A DNA stretch of 64,000 nucleotides from Caballeronia concitans (GCF_001544615.1 NZ_FCNV02000017.1:29690-93689), one strand, 5' to 3'. Shown: positions 1 through 10,726, counted from the first letter of the stretch. Notes: generated from the sequence alone by a model not told the origin. Program-made: numbers and translations.

Positions 1-459
1 CCGCTTGCGGCCCGAAGAGTTGCCGAGCGGCACCGACACGCGCCCACGCGGCAAACCCGCGCCGGACGACGCCGGCACCTTCAGATTGTGCTCGACCGGC
101 ACGCCGTCACGACGAAACGCCTGCGTGAACGGTGCCGGATCGGCGCCGAGAATCTTCGCGTAGCTGCGCACGATGCCCGCCGCGAACGTGCGGTCCGGCA
201 AATGGCTGATGTCGCCTTCTTCGAGCGCGGCCAGCTTTTGCGGCGAAACCTTCAGGCGCGCCGATACATCGTCGATCGACCATGCCTTCGCCTGCCGAAG
301 CTGCGCGAGACGCGCGCCCACTGCCGGCAGCGAGTCCAGGGGCCCCGCCTGGCGCTCGTCCGATGCCGCCCCGCCGACTCGCGTTCGGGCGTCGTGCTGA
401 TCGCCAGAAAGATCGCCGGTATGACTGCCGAAAGGCGTCGGGTGTTGCGGCTCACTCAT
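1..459 (-). CDS. rodZ: RodZ-like helix-turn-helix protein (partial, N-terminal 153 residues)
   Basis: The gene runs off the left edge, so only the cytoplasmic N-terminal part is visible. Residues about 43-112 form a Cro/C1-type helix-turn-helix of the RodZ kind, ending in the SYAKILG helix that typifies this family. RodZ links MreB to the elongation machinery and helps set rod shape; its membrane span and periplasmic domain would lie outside the window. The order ndk-rlmN-this gene matches the usual rlmN-rodZ-ispG arrangement, which supports the name. The first 40 residues are polar and low in complexity. The ATG at 459 is the only good start upstream of the domain. Confidence 0.8.
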   Translation of the reverse strand, partial: MSEPQHPTPFGSHTGDLSGDQHDARTRVGGAASDERQAGPLDSLPAVGARLAQLRQAKAWSIDDVSARLKVSPQKLAALEEGDISHLPDRTFAAGIVRSYAKILGADPAPFTQAFRRDGVPVEHNLKVPASSGAGLPRGRVSVPLGNSSGRKR

Positions 460-647
460 CCCAAATTCCTCGTATCGAATCGCTATATAGCGCTGTTGCG
501 CCGTGAAGTGCAAAAAGCACTGAACGATACAACTGCGGCGCTATGGCAGACCGCTTTATAACAAAATGTTCGGCTTTGCGCGCCCTGTGGAGCGCTGGCT
601 TCATTCTTGTCTGCGTGCGTCCGGTGCGGCGACCTTATTCGATGCCG

Positions 648-1790
648 TCAGACCGCCCGCACCTCGATGACCTTGCTTCCCGCGCGGTTCGTGCGCTCTG
701 CAAGCCGCGTGCGATCCTGCACCGCGCCCGCGAGCTGGCCGCACGCCGCGTCGATGTCGTCGCCGCGCGTCTTGCGCACGGTCGTGACGACGCCCGCATC
801 GATCAAAATCTGCGCGAACCGCTTGATCTGCTCGTTCTTCGAGCGCGTCAGGCCCGACTCCGGGAACGGGTTGAACGGAATGAGGTTGAACTTGCACGGC
901 ACGTCGCGCGTGACGGCGAGCAGTTCGCGCGCATGCGCTTCCGTGTCATTGACGCCGTCCAGCATGCAGTATTCGAACGTGATGAAATCGCGCGGCGCGA
1001 CCTTCAGGTAGCGCTGACACGCGGCCATCAACTCGCGTAGCGGGTACTTCTTGTTGAGCGGCACCAGCATGTCGCGCAACGGATCGTTCGGCGCGTGCAG
1101 GGACACCGCGAGCGCGACGGGCAAATCCGCCGCGAGCCGGTCCATCATCGGCACGACGCCGGACGTGGACAGCGTGACGCGCCGGCGCGACAGGCCGTAG
1201 GCGTTGTCGTCGAGCATCAGGCGCATGGCCGGCACGACGGCGTCGTAATTGAGCATCGGCTCGCCCATGCCCATCATCACGACGTTCGTGACGACGCGCT
1301 CGCCCTTGCCCGGCCCACCGACGTCGCGGCCGAGCGACTTGCGCAGCGCGAACTCCGCCATGCGCAGCTGGCCGATGATTTCCGCCGTCGTCAGATTGCG
1401 GGAGAAGCCTTGCTTGCCGGTGGAACAGAACCGGCAGTTGACCGCGCATCCCGCCTGCGACGACACGCACAGCGTGCCGCGTGTTTCTTCGGGGATGAAC
1501 ACGGTTTCGACCGCGTTGCCGTTGCCGACGTCGATCAGCCACTTGCGCGTGCCGTCGGAGGAAACGTGGTCGCGGATGATGTCGGGCATCGCCAGCGTGG
1601 CGCGGCCTTTGAGTTTTTCGCGCAGCGATTTCGCGAGATCCGTCATGCCGTCGAAGTCGTCGGCACCGAACTGGTGGATCCAGCGCTGCAATTGCTTGGC
1701 GCGAAACGGCTTTTCGCCGAGGCTGCCGCAATAGGCGACCAGCCCGGCGGCGTCGAGATCGAGAAGATTGACGGTGCTGCTGCTCGTCAT
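648..1790 (-). CDS. rlmN: Dual-specificity 23S rRNA m2A2503 / tRNA m2A37 methyltransferase RlmN
   Basis: A radical SAM enzyme that methylates C2 of A2503 in 23S rRNA and A37 in some tRNAs, supporting translational accuracy. The iron-sulphur motif CAVNCRFC gives C115, C119 and C122, and the C-terminal cysteine that carries the methyl intermediate is C350 in DIDAACGQL. The full length of 380 residues is normal. The frame is open for 28 more codons upstream, but family members begin at [12 protein letters not shown], so the ATG at 1790 was chosen. It lies between ndk and the rodZ-like gene on the same strand, the order common in this group. Confidence 0.95.
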   Translation of the reverse strand: MTSSSTVNLLDLDAAGLVAYCGSLGEKPFRAKQLQRWIHQFGADDFDGMTDLAKSLREKLKGRATLAMPDIIRDHVSSDGTRKWLIDVGNGNAVETVFIPEETRGTLCVSSQAGCAVNCRFCSTGKQGFSRNLTTAEIIGQLRMAEFALRKSLGRDVGGPGKGERVVTNVVMMGMGEPMLNYDAVVPAMRLMLDDNAYGLSRRRVTLSTSGVVPMMDRLAADLPVALAVSLHAPNDPLRDMLVPLNKKYPLRELMAACQRYLKVAPRDFITFEYCMLDGVNDTEAHARELLAVTRDVPCKFNLIPFNPFPESGLTRSKNEQIKRFAQILIDAGVVTTVRKTRGDDIDAACGQLAGAVQDRTRLAERTNRAGSKVIEVRAV

Positions 1791-1963
1791 GTCGAGTTCT
1801 GCCATTTCCAGATTGCGAAGCCCGGACCGGTTTGGCGATGTGCTCAAACCGTTGTCCGGGACCGTTCGCGCCAATTCCTGCTTTTTAACAACTATTTCTG
1901 CGTTCGGCGCGATTGACCGCGCCGTTGGTCCGGCGCGGCGACCAACGCATGTCTCAGGCGTGA

Positions 1964-2389
1964 TTAACGCGAGTAGACGTTCATTCCCGGGAAGAAGAAC
2001 GCGACTTCCTGCGCTGCCGTTTCCGCCGCGTCCGAGCCGTGCACGGCGTTCGCGTCGATGCTGTCCGCGAAGTCGGCGCGGATCGTGCCCTTATCCGCCT
2101 TCTTCGGATCGGTCGCGCCCATCAGGTCACGGTTCTTCAGGATGGCGTTTTCGCCTTCCAGCACTTGGATCATGACCGGACCCGAGATCATGAATTCCAC
2201 GAGGTCCTTGAAGAACGGACGTGCAGCGTGCACAGCGTAGAACTTTTCCGCGTCTGCGCGCGAGAGGTGAACCATGCGCGACGCAATGATCTTCAGACCA
2301 GCGTTCTCGAAACGGCTGTAGATCTGGCCGATAACGTTCTTTGCCACTGCGTCCGGCTTGATAATCGACAGGGTGCGCTCGATCGCCAT
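1964..2389 (-). CDS. ndk: Nucleoside diphosphate kinase
   Basis: Transfers the gamma phosphate of ATP to nucleoside diphosphates through a phosphohistidine, balancing NTP and dNTP pools. All 141 residues fit the family length exactly. The protein opens with the typical [15 protein letters not shown], and the phospho-accepting histidine is H117 in NAVHGSD. The frame starts four codons earlier (MEFF), but MAIERT is the conserved start. It is followed by rlmN about 170 bp downstream. Confidence 0.97.
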   Translation of the reverse strand: MAIERTLSIIKPDAVAKNVIGQIYSRFENAGLKIIASRMVHLSRADAEKFYAVHAARPFFKDLVEFMISGPVMIQVLEGENAILKNRDLMGATDPKKADKGTIRADFADSIDANAVHGSDAAETAAQEVAFFFPGMNVYSR

Positions 2390-2436
2390 GAAAAACTCCA
2401 AAAAATGAACGGTTTACGGATTAAAACGAATCGACA

Positions 2437-2442
2437 ATTGTA
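2437..2442 (-). promoter_or_regulatory. Candidate extended -10 element for ndk
   Basis: On the minus strand TGCTACAAT reads as an extended -10 (TG-n-TACAAT) about 48 bp upstream of the ndk start. No strong -35 is visible 16-18 bp upstream, which is acceptable for an extended -10 promoter. Sequence match only. Confidence 0.4.
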
Positions 2443-2545
2443 GCACGAAGCAAGGTATGATTGCGATTGAAACCTTACGGCATCGTAAGGATCAAACGGT
2501 GCGAGGACCGCCGTGGCAGACTGTGTCGAATTCGGCGGCGAGCCA

Positions 2546-2574
2546 TTGAATTCGGCGCGCGCCGGGGTCATATT
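2546..2574 (+). promoter_or_regulatory. Candidate sigma-70 promoter for the Bax-inhibitor-like gene
   Basis: TTGAAT, a 17-bp spacer and CATATT (four of six matches in each box) lie about 145 bp upstream of the gene starting at 2719. The 329-bp gap between ndk and that gene otherwise shows no reading frame I would call and no obvious RNA. Confidence 0.3.
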
Positions 2575-2718
2575 GGAGCAAAAGGCGGCGTGGCAATTAG
2601 AGGCGCCACATCACCGGCGCCGACGCGCTAAGAATGGCTTAAGTCGGCGACCGTATCATCCGCATGTGACGCATCTCGCCGTTGAACGAACGACAGACAA
2701 TTGGAGCAAGGAGAAACC

Positions 2719-3417
2719 ATGAACGAATCGCCCTACAGCTTTGGCCGTAACGGCAGTGTCACCTCGGTCGAGGTGCGCAACAAGGTGCTGCGCAATACTT
2801 ACTGGCTGCTCGCGCTTTCCATGGTGCCGACGGTTCTCGGCGCCTGGGTCGGCGTGGCGACGGGATTCTCGCTGTTCGCCGCCACCAGCCCCGCGATGAG
2901 CTTCATCGCGTTTCTGGCCATCGCGTTCGGTTTCATGTTCGCGATCGAAAAGACGAAGGAAAGCGGCATGGGCGTAGTCGTCCTGCTCGGCTTCACCTTC
3001 TTCATGGGCCTGATGCTTTCGCGGCTGCTGAGCTTCATTCTCGGCTTCTCGAATGGGCCGCAGCTCATCATGATGGCGTTCGGCGGCACGGGCGTGATCT
3101 TCGCCGCGATGGCCACCATCGCCACGGTCAGCAAGCGTGACTTCTCGGGCCTCGGCAAGTGGCTGTTCATGGGCGTGCTGGTGATTCTGCTGGCCGCGTT
3201 CGCGAACATCTTCCTGCAACTGCCGGCATTGATGATGACGGTTTCCGTGCTCGCCATCGTGATCTTCTCGGCGTACATGCTGTTCGACGTGCAGCGCGTC
3301 GTGAACGGCGGCGAGACGAACTACATCAGCGCGACGCTCGCGATTTACCTCGATCTGTACAACGTGTTCACGAACCTGCTGGCGCTGCTCGGCATCTTCG
3401 GCGGCAACCGCAACTGA
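2719..3417 (+). CDS. Bax inhibitor-1 / YccA family inner-membrane protein
   Basis: A 232-residue, almost wholly hydrophobic protein with about seven predicted membrane spans, matching the BI-1/YccA family. In E. coli YccA interacts with the FtsH protease; other members are calcium-leak channels. The final span carries the family-type YLDLYNVFTNLLALLGIFGG signature. The ATG at 2719 is preceded by AAGGAGA with ideal spacing, so the upstream TTG at 2701 is not used. It is monocistronic and ends in a strong hairpin terminator. The exact role here is inferred from the family only. Confidence 0.88.
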   Translation: MNESPYSFGRNGSVTSVEVRNKVLRNTYWLLALSMVPTVLGAWVGVATGFSLFAATSPAMSFIAFLAIAFGFMFAIEKTKESGMGVVVLLGFTFFMGLMLSRLLSFILGFSNGPQLIMMAFGGTGVIFAAMATIATVSKRDFSGLGKWLFMGVLVILLAAFANIFLQLPALMMTVSVLAIVIFSAYMLFDVQRVVNGGETNYISATLAIYLDLYNVFTNLLALLGIFGGNRN

Positions 3418-3440
3418 TCGGGCGAACGCCTGTTGCAATG

Positions 3441-3469
3441 AAAAAACCGGCCTTCGGGCCGGTTTTTTT
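3441..3469. terminator. Bidirectional rho-independent terminator
   Basis: AACCGGCC-TTCG-GGCCGGTT is flanked by A and T runs on both sides, so it can end the Bax-inhibitor-like gene on the plus strand and rlmD on the minus strand. Confidence 0.9.
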
Positions 3470-3494
3470 GCGTCTGCTGAAAACGGGCGATGCG

Positions 3495-4940
3495 TCAGTC
3501 GCGCTCGAACAGGGCGATCGATTCGACGTGCGACGTATGCGGGAACATGTTGACCACGCCCGCGCCCTTCATGCGATAACCCGCCTCGTGGACGAGCAGG
3601 CCTGCATCGCGCGCGAGCGTCGCCGGATTGCACGACACATAGACGATGCGCTTCGGCAGCGGTCCGTCGCCGCTTTGCGCGATATCCGCCAGCGCCTTCG
3701 ATACCGCCAGCGCGCCCTCGCGCGGCGGATCGATCAGGAACTTGTCGAACGCGCCGAGCGCGCGGAAATCGTCGGCGGTGACTTCGAACAGATTGCGGCA
3801 CGCGAACGACGTGTACCCGTCGACGCCGTTCGCCTTCGCGTTCTCGAGCGCGCGCGCCGTCAGCGCCTCGCTTCCCTCGATGCCGACGACCTCGCGTGAC
3901 ACGCGCGCGAGCGGCAGCGTGAAATTGCCGATACCGCAGAACAGGTCGAGCACGCGGTCCGACGGCTCCGGCGCGAGCAGGCTCAACGCACGCGCCACCA
4001 GCACGCGGTTGATCTGGTGATTGACCTGCGTGAAATCCGTCGGCTTGAACGGCATGCGAATATCGAATTCCGGCAGCGTGTACGCCAGTTCGCGGTCGAG
4101 CGGATAGAACGGATAAACCGTGTCAGGACCTTTCGGCTGCAGCCAGAACTGCACGTTGTGTTCGTCGGCGAAGATGCGGATCAGCGCTTCGTCGGCTTCC
4201 GTGAGCGGCTCGAGAATGCGCAGCACGAGCGCCGTCACGTCCGATCCCACCGCCAGTTCGATCTGCGGCATGCGATCGCGGATCGACAGCCCCGCCACCA
4301 GATGCCGCAGCGGCACGAGCATCGCGGAAACGTGCGGCGGCAGCACTTCGCAGCTCGTCATGTCGGCGACATAGCTGCTCTTGCGCTCGTGAAAGCCGAC
4401 GAGCACGCCGCCCTTCTTCTCGACGTGCCGCACCGTCAGCCGCGCACGATAGCGATACCCCCACGACGGCCCGTGAATCGGACGGAACATGGTCTCGGCG
4501 CGCAGCTTCGCCAGATGCTGGAGATTGTCTTCGAGTACGCGCTGCTTGACGGCGATCTGCGCGCGCACGTCGAGATGCTGCATCGAACAGCCGCCGCAGG
4601 TGCCGAAGAACTGGCACTTCGGCTTCGCGCGGATCACGCTCTCGCGCAACACCTTGACGACTTGCGCCTGCTCGAAACTCGGCTTCTTGCGGTAGCTCGA
4701 ATAGCTCACCCGTTCGCCGGGAAGCGCGCCTTCGACGAAGATCACTTTGCCCGGCTCGCCGTCCTCGTTGACCGTGCGGCCGACGCCGCGCGCTTCCATA
4801 TCGAGCGACTCGATTTCGATTTCAGGCGCGACGAACGAGGGATCGGGCGTGACGGACTTCGCCGGCGCGGCACGGCGGCGATGCGGATTTTTTCGAGCGG
4901 CTTCAGACACCTGCGTACTTCCTGACTGACGTGATGGCAA
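3495..4940 (-). CDS. rlmD: 23S rRNA (uracil-1939-C5)-methyltransferase RlmD
   Basis: Methylates U1939 of 23S rRNA using SAM. A basic N-terminal tail is followed by a TRAM RNA-binding domain (about residues 39-105), an iron-sulphur cluster region with C109, C115 and C118 plus a later cysteine in MTSCEVL, and the methyltransferase domain with [14 protein letters not shown] and the catalytic loop [10 protein letters not shown]. The 481-residue length assumes the ATG at 4940; a GTG at 4910 (codon 11) would give a 471-residue protein and is a reasonable alternative. The neighbouring exonuclease gene is 29 bp upstream on the same strand, so the two may be co-transcribed. Confidence 0.95.
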   Translation of the reverse strand: MPSRQSGSTQVSEAARKNPHRRRAAPAKSVTPDPSFVAPEIEIESLDMEARGVGRTVNEDGEPGKVIFVEGALPGERVSYSSYRKKPSFEQAQVVKVLRESVIRAKPKCQFFGTCGGCSMQHLDVRAQIAVKQRVLEDNLQHLAKLRAETMFRPIHGPSWGYRYRARLTVRHVEKKGGVLVGFHERKSSYVADMTSCEVLPPHVSAMLVPLRHLVAGLSIRDRMPQIELAVGSDVTALVLRILEPLTEADEALIRIFADEHNVQFWLQPKGPDTVYPFYPLDRELAYTLPEFDIRMPFKPTDFTQVNHQINRVLVARALSLLAPEPSDRVLDLFCGIGNFTLPLARVSREVVGIEGSEALTARALENAKANGVDGYTSFACRNLFEVTADDFRALGAFDKFLIDPPREGALAVSKALADIAQSGDGPLPKRIVYVSCNPATLARDAGLLVHEAGYRMKGAGVVNMFPHTSHVESIALFERD

Positions 4941-4969
4941 ATGCGAGATTGTAGACGAACGTCACGAAG

Positions 4970-5746
4970 TCATTGTCCGAACGCGGCGAGATACTCGGCC
5001 CAGTGCGGCGAGGCTTCCTGCGCGAGCGCGTTTTTCACGAAGTTGATTTCGTCCGTGTACTCGTCGGGCGTGAAACCGCCTCGCATCATCTGAAATCGGC
5101 AATACATCAGATACGTGTTGACGACATCGGTCTCGCAATAGTTGCGGATTTCGTCGATCTGGCCGTCGCAATACGCGTCCCACACCTTGCCGCCGTCCAT
5201 GCCGAGCTTGCCGGGAAAGCCGCACAGCTTCGCGAGCGCATCGAGCGGTGCGTTCGCGCGCGCCTGATACATCGCGAGCACGTCCATCAGGTCGATGTGC
5301 CGCATGTGATAGCGGCTGATGTAGTTGTTGAACTTGAACTCGCGGTCGTCCTGACCCAGGTCCCAGTAGCGCGGCGCGGCGATGCCATGCACGAGCGCAC
5401 GGTAATGCAGCACGGGCAGGTCGAAGCCGCCGCCGTTCCAGGACACGAGTTGCGGCGTGTACTTCTCGATCACGCGATAGAACGACTGAATGAGCGCCGC
5501 TTCGCCGTCGGTCGTCGTGCCGAGCGAGCGCACGCGAAAGCCGTTGTTGTCGCGGAACACGCACGAAATGGCCGCGACGCGCTGCAGATGATGCGGCAGG
5601 AAGTCGTTGCCGACACGCTCGCGGCGCGCGGCGAACGCGTGATCCGCGACTTCACGGTCGGAGAGGTCGTCGGGTAAATCTTCGAGACGGCGAATGCCGT
5701 CGACATCGGGGATCGTCTCGATGTCGAATACGAGAATCGGTGTCAT
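4970..5746 (-). CDS. Predicted 3'-5' exonuclease, PolB exonuclease-like (DnaQ fold)
   Basis: A stand-alone DEDD-type exonuclease of the predicted PolB-like family (Pfam DNA_pol_B_exo2). The acidic metal ligands sit in DIETIPD (near residue 8), in SWNGGGFDLPVL and in YCETDVVNTY, which gives a tyrosine four residues after an aspartate as in DEDDy enzymes. The 258-residue length is typical. It is encoded between rpoS and rlmD. Substrate and cellular role are not established for this family; DNA or RNA trimming is inferred from the fold. Confidence 0.85.
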   Translation of the reverse strand: MTPILVFDIETIPDVDGIRRLEDLPDDLSDREVADHAFAARRERVGNDFLPHHLQRVAAISCVFRDNNGFRVRSLGTTTDGEAALIQSFYRVIEKYTPQLVSWNGGGFDLPVLHYRALVHGIAAPRYWDLGQDDREFKFNNYISRYHMRHIDLMDVLAMYQARANAPLDALAKLCGFPGKLGMDGGKVWDAYCDGQIDEIRNYCETDVVNTYLMYCRFQMMRGGFTPDEYTDEINFVKNALAQEASPHWAEYLAAFGQ

Positions 5747-5799
5747 TGAATCCTGCGAAATACGGCGATGCGACGCCCTCCCGGGCGCCGATCAAAGCG

Positions 5800-6894
5800 T
5801 TAAAGCACAGCGTCCTTGCGAACGCCGTTGGATGCGAAAAAGCGTTTCAGCCGAACGAGCGCCTCTTGCTGGATCTGACGCACGCGCTCGCGCGTGAGTC
5901 CCATTTCGTCGGCGAGTTCTTCGAGCGTCGCGGGCTCGATGTGATTGAGTCCGAAACGTCGTTCGATCACGTGACGATGCTTGTCCGACAGACGCGACAG
6001 CCACAGCCGCGTAAGTGATTCCAGTTCGCGATGCTGCACTTCGGCATCGGGCGACTGGCTCTGGTCGTCCGACAGCAGGTCGAGCAGGCTGCTGCCTGGA
6101 TCGAGATCGAGCGGCGCGTCGAGCGACGCGGTGTGTTCGTTGAGCGCGAGGATGTCGGTGACTTCCTCCGGCGTCTTGCCCGTGAGATACGCAATGTCGT
6201 CGATGCTCGCGTCGCGGCGCTCGGGCGCGACGGCATCGCTCGAATTGGCGGAATTTTTTTCCAGATGGCGTTTCGCGCGCAGCACCTGATTCAGCTCGCG
6301 GATCACGTGCACCGGCAGCCGCACCGTGCGCGCCTGATTCATGATCGCGCGTTCGATACTCTGGCGAATCCACCACGTGGCATAGGTCGAAAAACGGAAA
6401 CCGCGCGTCGGGTCGAATTTCTCGATGGCGTGCATGAGGCCGAGATTGCCCTCTTCGATCAGATCGAGCAGCGGCACGCCGCGATTCAGATATCCCTTCG
6501 CGATGCTGACGACCAGCCGCAGATTGCGCTCGATCATCACCTGCCGCGCCTCGAACTCGCCGGCCTTCGCGAGACGCGAATAGCGCTGCTCTTCCTCGAC
6601 GGTAAGCAGCGGCTTCACGCTGATGCGGTTCAGGTAATGCTGAATGGTGTCGGCCGTGAGTTCGGCCTGCAGAAGCGAGCGGAAGTCGTCGGCGTCCGGG
6701 GCGGAATCGTTTGCGCTTTCGGCGCTTTGTTCGCCCTTGTCCCGGCTTCCGCCTTCTTCTTCGGAATCGACATCGACCTCGATGTTCTCGGCGTCGTCAT
6801 CATGGGCCGAAGCGCCGTCTTCCGCCGACACTTGCAAAGGTCGGCTGATCGTCTCAGTCTCGGCTTGCGGCAGGCGGCGCTTCGTTTTCGGCAT
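5800..6894 (-). CDS. rpoS: RNA polymerase sigma factor RpoS (sigma-38)
   Basis: The stationary-phase and general stress sigma factor. An acidic N-terminal extension of about 70 residues precedes region 1.2 (TIQHYLNRI), region 2 with the core-binding and -10 recognition helices ([20 protein letters not shown] and [17 protein letters not shown]), region 3, and region 4 with the -35 helix-turn-helix ([15 protein letters not shown]). The 364-residue length is near that of other Burkholderia RpoS proteins. It follows nlpD by 11 bp; in related bacteria the main rpoS promoter lies inside nlpD, so the same is likely here. Confidence 0.97.
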   Translation of the reverse strand: MPKTKRRLPQAETETISRPLQVSAEDGASAHDDDAENIEVDVDSEEEGGSRDKGEQSAESANDSAPDADDFRSLLQAELTADTIQHYLNRISVKPLLTVEEEQRYSRLAKAGEFEARQVMIERNLRLVVSIAKGYLNRGVPLLDLIEEGNLGLMHAIEKFDPTRGFRFSTYATWWIRQSIERAIMNQARTVRLPVHVIRELNQVLRAKRHLEKNSANSSDAVAPERRDASIDDIAYLTGKTPEEVTDILALNEHTASLDAPLDLDPGSSLLDLLSDDQSQSPDAEVQHRELESLTRLWLSRLSDKHRHVIERRFGLNHIEPATLEELADEMGLTRERVRQIQQEALVRLKRFFASNGVRKDAVL

Positions 6895-6905
6895 GATGGC
6901 TCGCT

Positions 6906-7847
6906 TTATTGCGGCGGCAAATACTTCAGTGGGTCAACAGGTTTACCCTGCCGGCGAACTTCGAAATGCAACATCACACGGTCCGAATCGCTGTTGCCCA
7001 TCTCAGCGATCTTCTGCCCTTTAGTCACCGCGTCTCCTTCTTTTACCATCAAAGCGCGGTTATGTGCATATGCCGTGAGAAAAGTAGCGTCGTGCTTGAT
7101 GATAATGAGATTGCCGTAGCCGCGCAGCCCATTTCCGGAGTAGACGACGCGTCCATCCGCCGAAGCGTTGACCGCGTCTCCCGCCGCACCGCCGATATTC
7201 AAGCCCTTGTTCTTCGCTTCGTCGAACGTACCAATGATCGGACCGCGCGCCGGCCAGATGAACGCCGGCTGCGTGGCCGCGGCCGCACTGTTGTCGACGC
7301 CCGGCACGCTGGCCGCTGCGCCCGGCGCCGCGCCCATGCCCGAACTCGGACCGTAGTACGGCGGCTGTGCCGCGGCACCCGGCGTTGCGCCGGCCGTCAC
7401 GCCCGGCTGCTGCGCGCCGCCGAGCGGCTGCGACTGCACCGCGCCGCCGCCGATCGGAGCCGTCGCCACGCCAGGCGTCGCGGCGGCGAGGTTCGCCCCC
7501 GGAGGCGCGACGCGCACGAGCTGGCCCACTTCGATCTGATTCGGGTTGGTCAGGTTATTCCACGCGGCGATGTCGTGATAATTCTGACCGTTTTCCAGTG
7601 CGATCCGATATAGGGTGTCGCCCGGTTTCACGCGGTAATAGCCGGGCGGCGGCGGAACGTTTGCGGCGGCGGCGGCCTGGGCCGCATCGGTGGGAATGGG
7701 TGCGCCCGTTCTGTCGACCACCGGCGCCATGTCCATGCGCGTCGAACAGGCGGCCAGCACGGAGAGCGCCAGCACGCAGACGCCGCGCTGCGCCGCCGTC
7801 AGGCGAACGTCCGCGCTCCCTTCTCGCAAAGCACGCAAGATACTCAT
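6906..7847 (-). CDS. nlpD: Lipoprotein NlpD: LysM and LytM (M23) domains, amidase activator
   Basis: An outer-membrane lipoprotein that activates the septal amidase AmiC in relatives. A lipoprotein signal ends at the lipobox LAAC, followed by a LysM domain ([17 protein letters not shown]), an Ala/Gly/Pro-rich linker of about 110 residues, and a C-terminal M23 domain. In the M23 domain the first metal-ligand motif (normally HxGxD) is replaced by KGLNIGG, while HFEVR remains, so it is very probably catalytically dead, as expected for an EnvC/NlpD-type activator. The ATG at 7847 gives the signal peptide; the frame is open much further upstream. Order: surE-pcm-nlpD-rpoS. Confidence 0.93.
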   Translation of the reverse strand: MSILRALREGSADVRLTAAQRGVCVLALSVLAACSTRMDMAPVVDRTGAPIPTDAAQAAAAANVPPPPGYYRVKPGDTLYRIALENGQNYHDIAAWNNLTNPNQIEVGQLVRVAPPGANLAAATPGVATAPIGGGAVQSQPLGGAQQPGVTAGATPGAAAQPPYYGPSSGMGAAPGAAASVPGVDNSAAAATQPAFIWPARGPIIGTFDEAKNKGLNIGGAAGDAVNASADGRVVYSGNGLRGYGNLIIIKHDATFLTAYAHNRALMVKEGDAVTKGQKIAEMGNSDSDRVMLHFEVRRQGKPVDPLKYLPPQ

Positions 7848-7852
7848 CGGTG

Positions 7853-8890
7853 TCAAATCACTCCGGATTTTAAAGGTACAAAGAAAACACGATCCAGCTG
7901 CGACTCCCGCCACTGCGTCGCCGAAACGCGCGTGACGAGCGTCAGCACTTGCGACTGCGCAGCCTGCGATCCGACCGGCGCGACGAGCTTGCCGCCGACC
8001 GCCAGTTGATCGAGCAAGGCCTGCGGCACGTCGAGGCCCGCGCATGCGATCACGATCGCATCGAACGGCGCCGCCGCCGGCAGACCGAGACGGCCGTCGC
8101 CATAGTGCAGCCGGATGTTCGGCACGCGCAGCGGCCGAAGATTGAGCTTCGCGCGTTCGGACAACGGCCGAACGCGTTCGATGGAATACACCTCTTTCGC
8201 GACCTGCGACAGCACCGCCGCCTGATAGCCGCAGCCGGTGCCGATCTCCAGCACCTTCTCGAGCGTGCGCCCCGCCGCGACGAGTTCGATCATGCGCGCG
8301 ACGACCGACGGCTTCGAGATGGTCTGGTGATGACCGATCGGCAGCGCGGCGTCCTCGTAAGCCTGAGCGGCGAGCCCCGGATCGACGAACATGTGGCGCG
8401 GAACGACCGACATGGCGTTCAGCACGCGCGGATCGGTGATGCCGTTCGCGCGCAGCCGTTCGACCATGCGCTCGCGCACCCGTTCCGACGTCAGCGTCTG
8501 CGTGCTCGTCAGCGCGACGTTGGGCGCACCTTTGCGGGTCACGCCGTTCGCGCTGCCATTGGCGGCATCGCGCTCGACGGTGCGCTGCGCGGTGCGCAGT
8601 GCGCTCGTGCGCGGATGCGGCGCCTGCGCGGGACTGCGTACGGTAGCGGGAACCGGTTTCGCGATGCCGGGCGTCGCCTTCGATGCAAAAGCCGGCGCAG
8701 ATGCAGACGAAGGCGCAGTCGCCCCGCTCTTCTGCGCAACGGCCGCCGACCGCAACCCGCCCGGCTTGCCCGACGATGCCCCCGCCGCCGGCTTCACGCG
8801 CGACGCATCGGCGCGGCCGGCGGGCTTGCGCGGCTCGCGTACCAGATCCGCGAGCGCCAGCGGGAAGCGCTTGGCGCGCTCGTCGGTCAT
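7853..8890 (-). CDS. pcm: Protein-L-isoaspartate O-methyltransferase with long N-terminal extension
   Basis: Repairs isoaspartyl residues in aged proteins using SAM. The catalytic domain occupies roughly the last 210 of 345 residues, with the SAM-binding motif [16 protein letters not shown] and the post-motif PVGSQ. The first 130 residues or so are Ala, Pro, Ser and Lys rich and not part of the known fold; E. coli Pcm is about 208 residues. Its ATG overlaps the surE stop by four bases (ATGA), so the two are translationally coupled. The nlpD start follows five bases after the stop. Confidence 0.93.
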   Translation of the reverse strand: MTDERAKRFPLALADLVREPRKPAGRADASRVKPAAGASSGKPGGLRSAAVAQKSGATAPSSASAPAFASKATPGIAKPVPATVRSPAQAPHPRTSALRTAQRTVERDAANGSANGVTRKGAPNVALTSTQTLTSERVRERMVERLRANGITDPRVLNAMSVVPRHMFVDPGLAAQAYEDAALPIGHHQTISKPSVVARMIELVAAGRTLEKVLEIGTGCGYQAAVLSQVAKEVYSIERVRPLSERAKLNLRPLRVPNIRLHYGDGRLGLPAAAPFDAIVIACAGLDVPQALLDQLAVGGKLVAPVGSQAAQSQVLTLVTRVSATQWRESQLDRVFFVPLKSGVI

Positions 8891-9645
8891 GAGCGGCGGC
8901 TCCCGGCGCGCGCCCATTCGCGCGTCTCGGCCATGAGCCTCGTGTGCGTCAGGTCGAGCTGAAGCGGCGTGATGGAGACGAAGCCGTTCGCCACGGCGTG
9001 GAAGTCGGTGCCTTCGCTGGCGTCGAGCGCATCGCCCGAGGGGCCGATCCAATAAATCGGATTGCCGCGCGGATCGGTCTGGCGGATGACAGGCTGCGAA
9101 GGATGGCGCTTGCCGAGACGCGTCACGCGCCATTCGCCGAGCTGGTCGTACGGCAAGCTGGGAATATTGACGTTCAGCAACGGATGGCCGGGCATCGGAT
9201 GATCGAGGAAATGCGCGACCATTTCCGCCGCCACGCGCGCCGCATCTTCGAGATGCAGCCAGTCGCGTCCGACCAGCGAAAACGCGATGGCCGGAATGCC
9301 GAACATGAAGCCTTCGGTGGCGGCGGCGACGGTGCCGGAATACAGCGTGTCCTCGCCGACGTTCTGCCCGTTGTTGATGCCCGACACGACGAGATCCGGC
9401 TGCTCGTCGAGCATGCCCGTGAGCGCGATATGCACGGAATCGGTCGGCGTGCCGTTCACGAAATTGAAACCGTTGGCCGCGCGATGAATGCTCAACGGCC
9501 GCGACAGCGTGAGCGAGTTCGACGAGCCGCTGCAGTTCTGCTCCGGCGCCATCACGGTCACTTCGCCGAGCGGCTGCAAGGCGTCGTGCAGCACGTTGAT
9601 GCCGCGCGCCAGATAACCGTCGTCGTTGCTGAGTAGGATTCGCAT
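8887..9645 (-). CDS. surE: 5'/3'-nucleotidase SurE
   Basis: A stationary-phase survival phosphatase acting on nucleoside 5'- and 3'-monophosphates and short polyphosphate. The metal site is built from the N-terminal ILLSNDDG and the later [20 protein letters not shown] segment. The 252-residue length is normal and the start ATG at 9645 sits at the conserved MRILLSND. It heads the surE-pcm-nlpD-rpoS group, divergent from the quinone oxidoreductase gene with 103 bp between starts. Confidence 0.96.
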   Translation of the reverse strand: MRILLSNDDGYLARGINVLHDALQPLGEVTVMAPEQNCSGSSNSLTLSRPLSIHRAANGFNFVNGTPTDSVHIALTGMLDEQPDLVVSGINNGQNVGEDTLYSGTVAAATEGFMFGIPAIAFSLVGRDWLHLEDAARVAAEMVAHFLDHPMPGHPLLNVNIPSLPYDQLGEWRVTRLGKRHPSQPVIRQTDPRGNPIYWIGPSGDALDASEGTDFHAVANGFVSITPLQLDLTHTRLMAETREWARAGSRRS

Positions 9646-9748
9646 CCGACGATTGTAACCGAGGAAACATGGCGCGCGGACGACTCACCCGGCTCGTCCG
9701 AAGCACTCACTGTGTCATAAACTGCGTGTTCAAAACGAAGGAGACGCT

Positions 9749-10723
9749 ATGCGCGCCGTTCGCTGCAATCAGCATGGATTACCCAGCACGCTGACCATCG
9801 AGACGCTGCCCGATCTGCATGCCGAAGCGGGCGAAGTGATCATCGACGTCAAGGCAGCGAGCGTCAATTTTCCGGACGTGCTGATCATTCAGAACAAGTA
9901 TCAGTTCAAGCCGCCGCTGCCCTTCACGCCGGGCGCGGAGCTGGCGGGCGTCGTGCGCGAAGCCGGCGCGGGCGTCACGCGCTTTCGGCCCGGCATGCGC
10001 GTCGCCGCGTACACGGCGCAAGGCGCGTTCGCCGAACAGGTGCGCGCGAACGAGAGCGCGTGCATCGCGCTGCCGGATGACGTCGATCTCGCCGATGCCG
10101 CCGCGTTCACCATCGCGTATGGCACGTCGTACCACGCGCTCGTCGATCGCGGCGCGCTCAAGGCCGGCGACACGCTGCTCGTGCTCGGCGCGGCGGGCGG
10201 CGTCGGCCTCGCGGCGGTGCAGATCGGCAAGATTGTCGGCGCGCGCGTGATCGCGGCGGCGTCGAGCGCGGAGAAGCTCGCGTTCTGCAAGGAGCACGGC
10301 GCGGACGATGTCATCGACTACGCGAATGAAGACTTGCGCGAGCGCATCAAGGCGCTGACGGGCGGCGAAGGCCCGGATGTCGTATTCGATCCCGTCGGCG
10401 GCGGCTATGCAGAGCCGGCCTTTCGCGGCATCGGCTGGCGCGGGCGCTATCTCGTCGTCGGATTCGCGAATGGGGAAATTCCGAAGCTGCCGTTGAATCT
10501 CGCGCTGCTGAAAGGCGCGAGCATCGTCGGCGTGTTCTGGGGCGATCACATGCGCCGTGAACCGCAGCTTGCCGACAAGGACTTCGCCACGATGGTCGAC
10601 TGGATCAAGGCAGGCAAGCTGCGCCCCGTCGTGACGAAACGCTATGCGCTCGATGAAACGCCGCAAGCGCTCGACGACATGATGAACCGTCGCGTGGCCG
10701 GGAAGATCGTGATCGAAATGTGA
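9749..10723 (+). CDS. NADPH:quinone oxidoreductase, zinc-independent MDR family
   Basis: A 324-residue medium-chain dehydrogenase/reductase of the quinone reductase type. The N-terminal GroES-like part carries ASVNFPDVLIIQNKY, and the Rossmann part begins with VLGAAGGVGLAAVQIGK, a typical nucleotide-binding AAGGVG motif. No zinc-ligand cysteines are seen at the alcohol dehydrogenase positions. A GGAG-type ribosome binding site precedes the ATG. It appears monocistronic, and its stop is 3 bp from the convergent glycosyltransferase stop. The physiological substrate is unknown; quinone, enone or acyl-CoA reductases of this class look alike. Confidence 0.88.
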   Translation: MRAVRCNQHGLPSTLTIETLPDLHAEAGEVIIDVKAASVNFPDVLIIQNKYQFKPPLPFTPGAELAGVVREAGAGVTRFRPGMRVAAYTAQGAFAEQVRANESACIALPDDVDLADAAAFTIAYGTSYHALVDRGALKAGDTLLVLGAAGGVGLAAVQIGKIVGARVIAAASSAEKLAFCKEHGADDVIDYANEDLRERIKALTGGEGPDVVFDPVGGGYAEPAFRGIGWRGRYLVVGFANGEIPKLPLNLALLKGASIVGVFWGDHMRREPQLADKDFATMVDWIKAGKLRPVVTKRYALDETPQALDDMMNRRVAGKIVIEM

Positions 10724-10726
10724 GGG

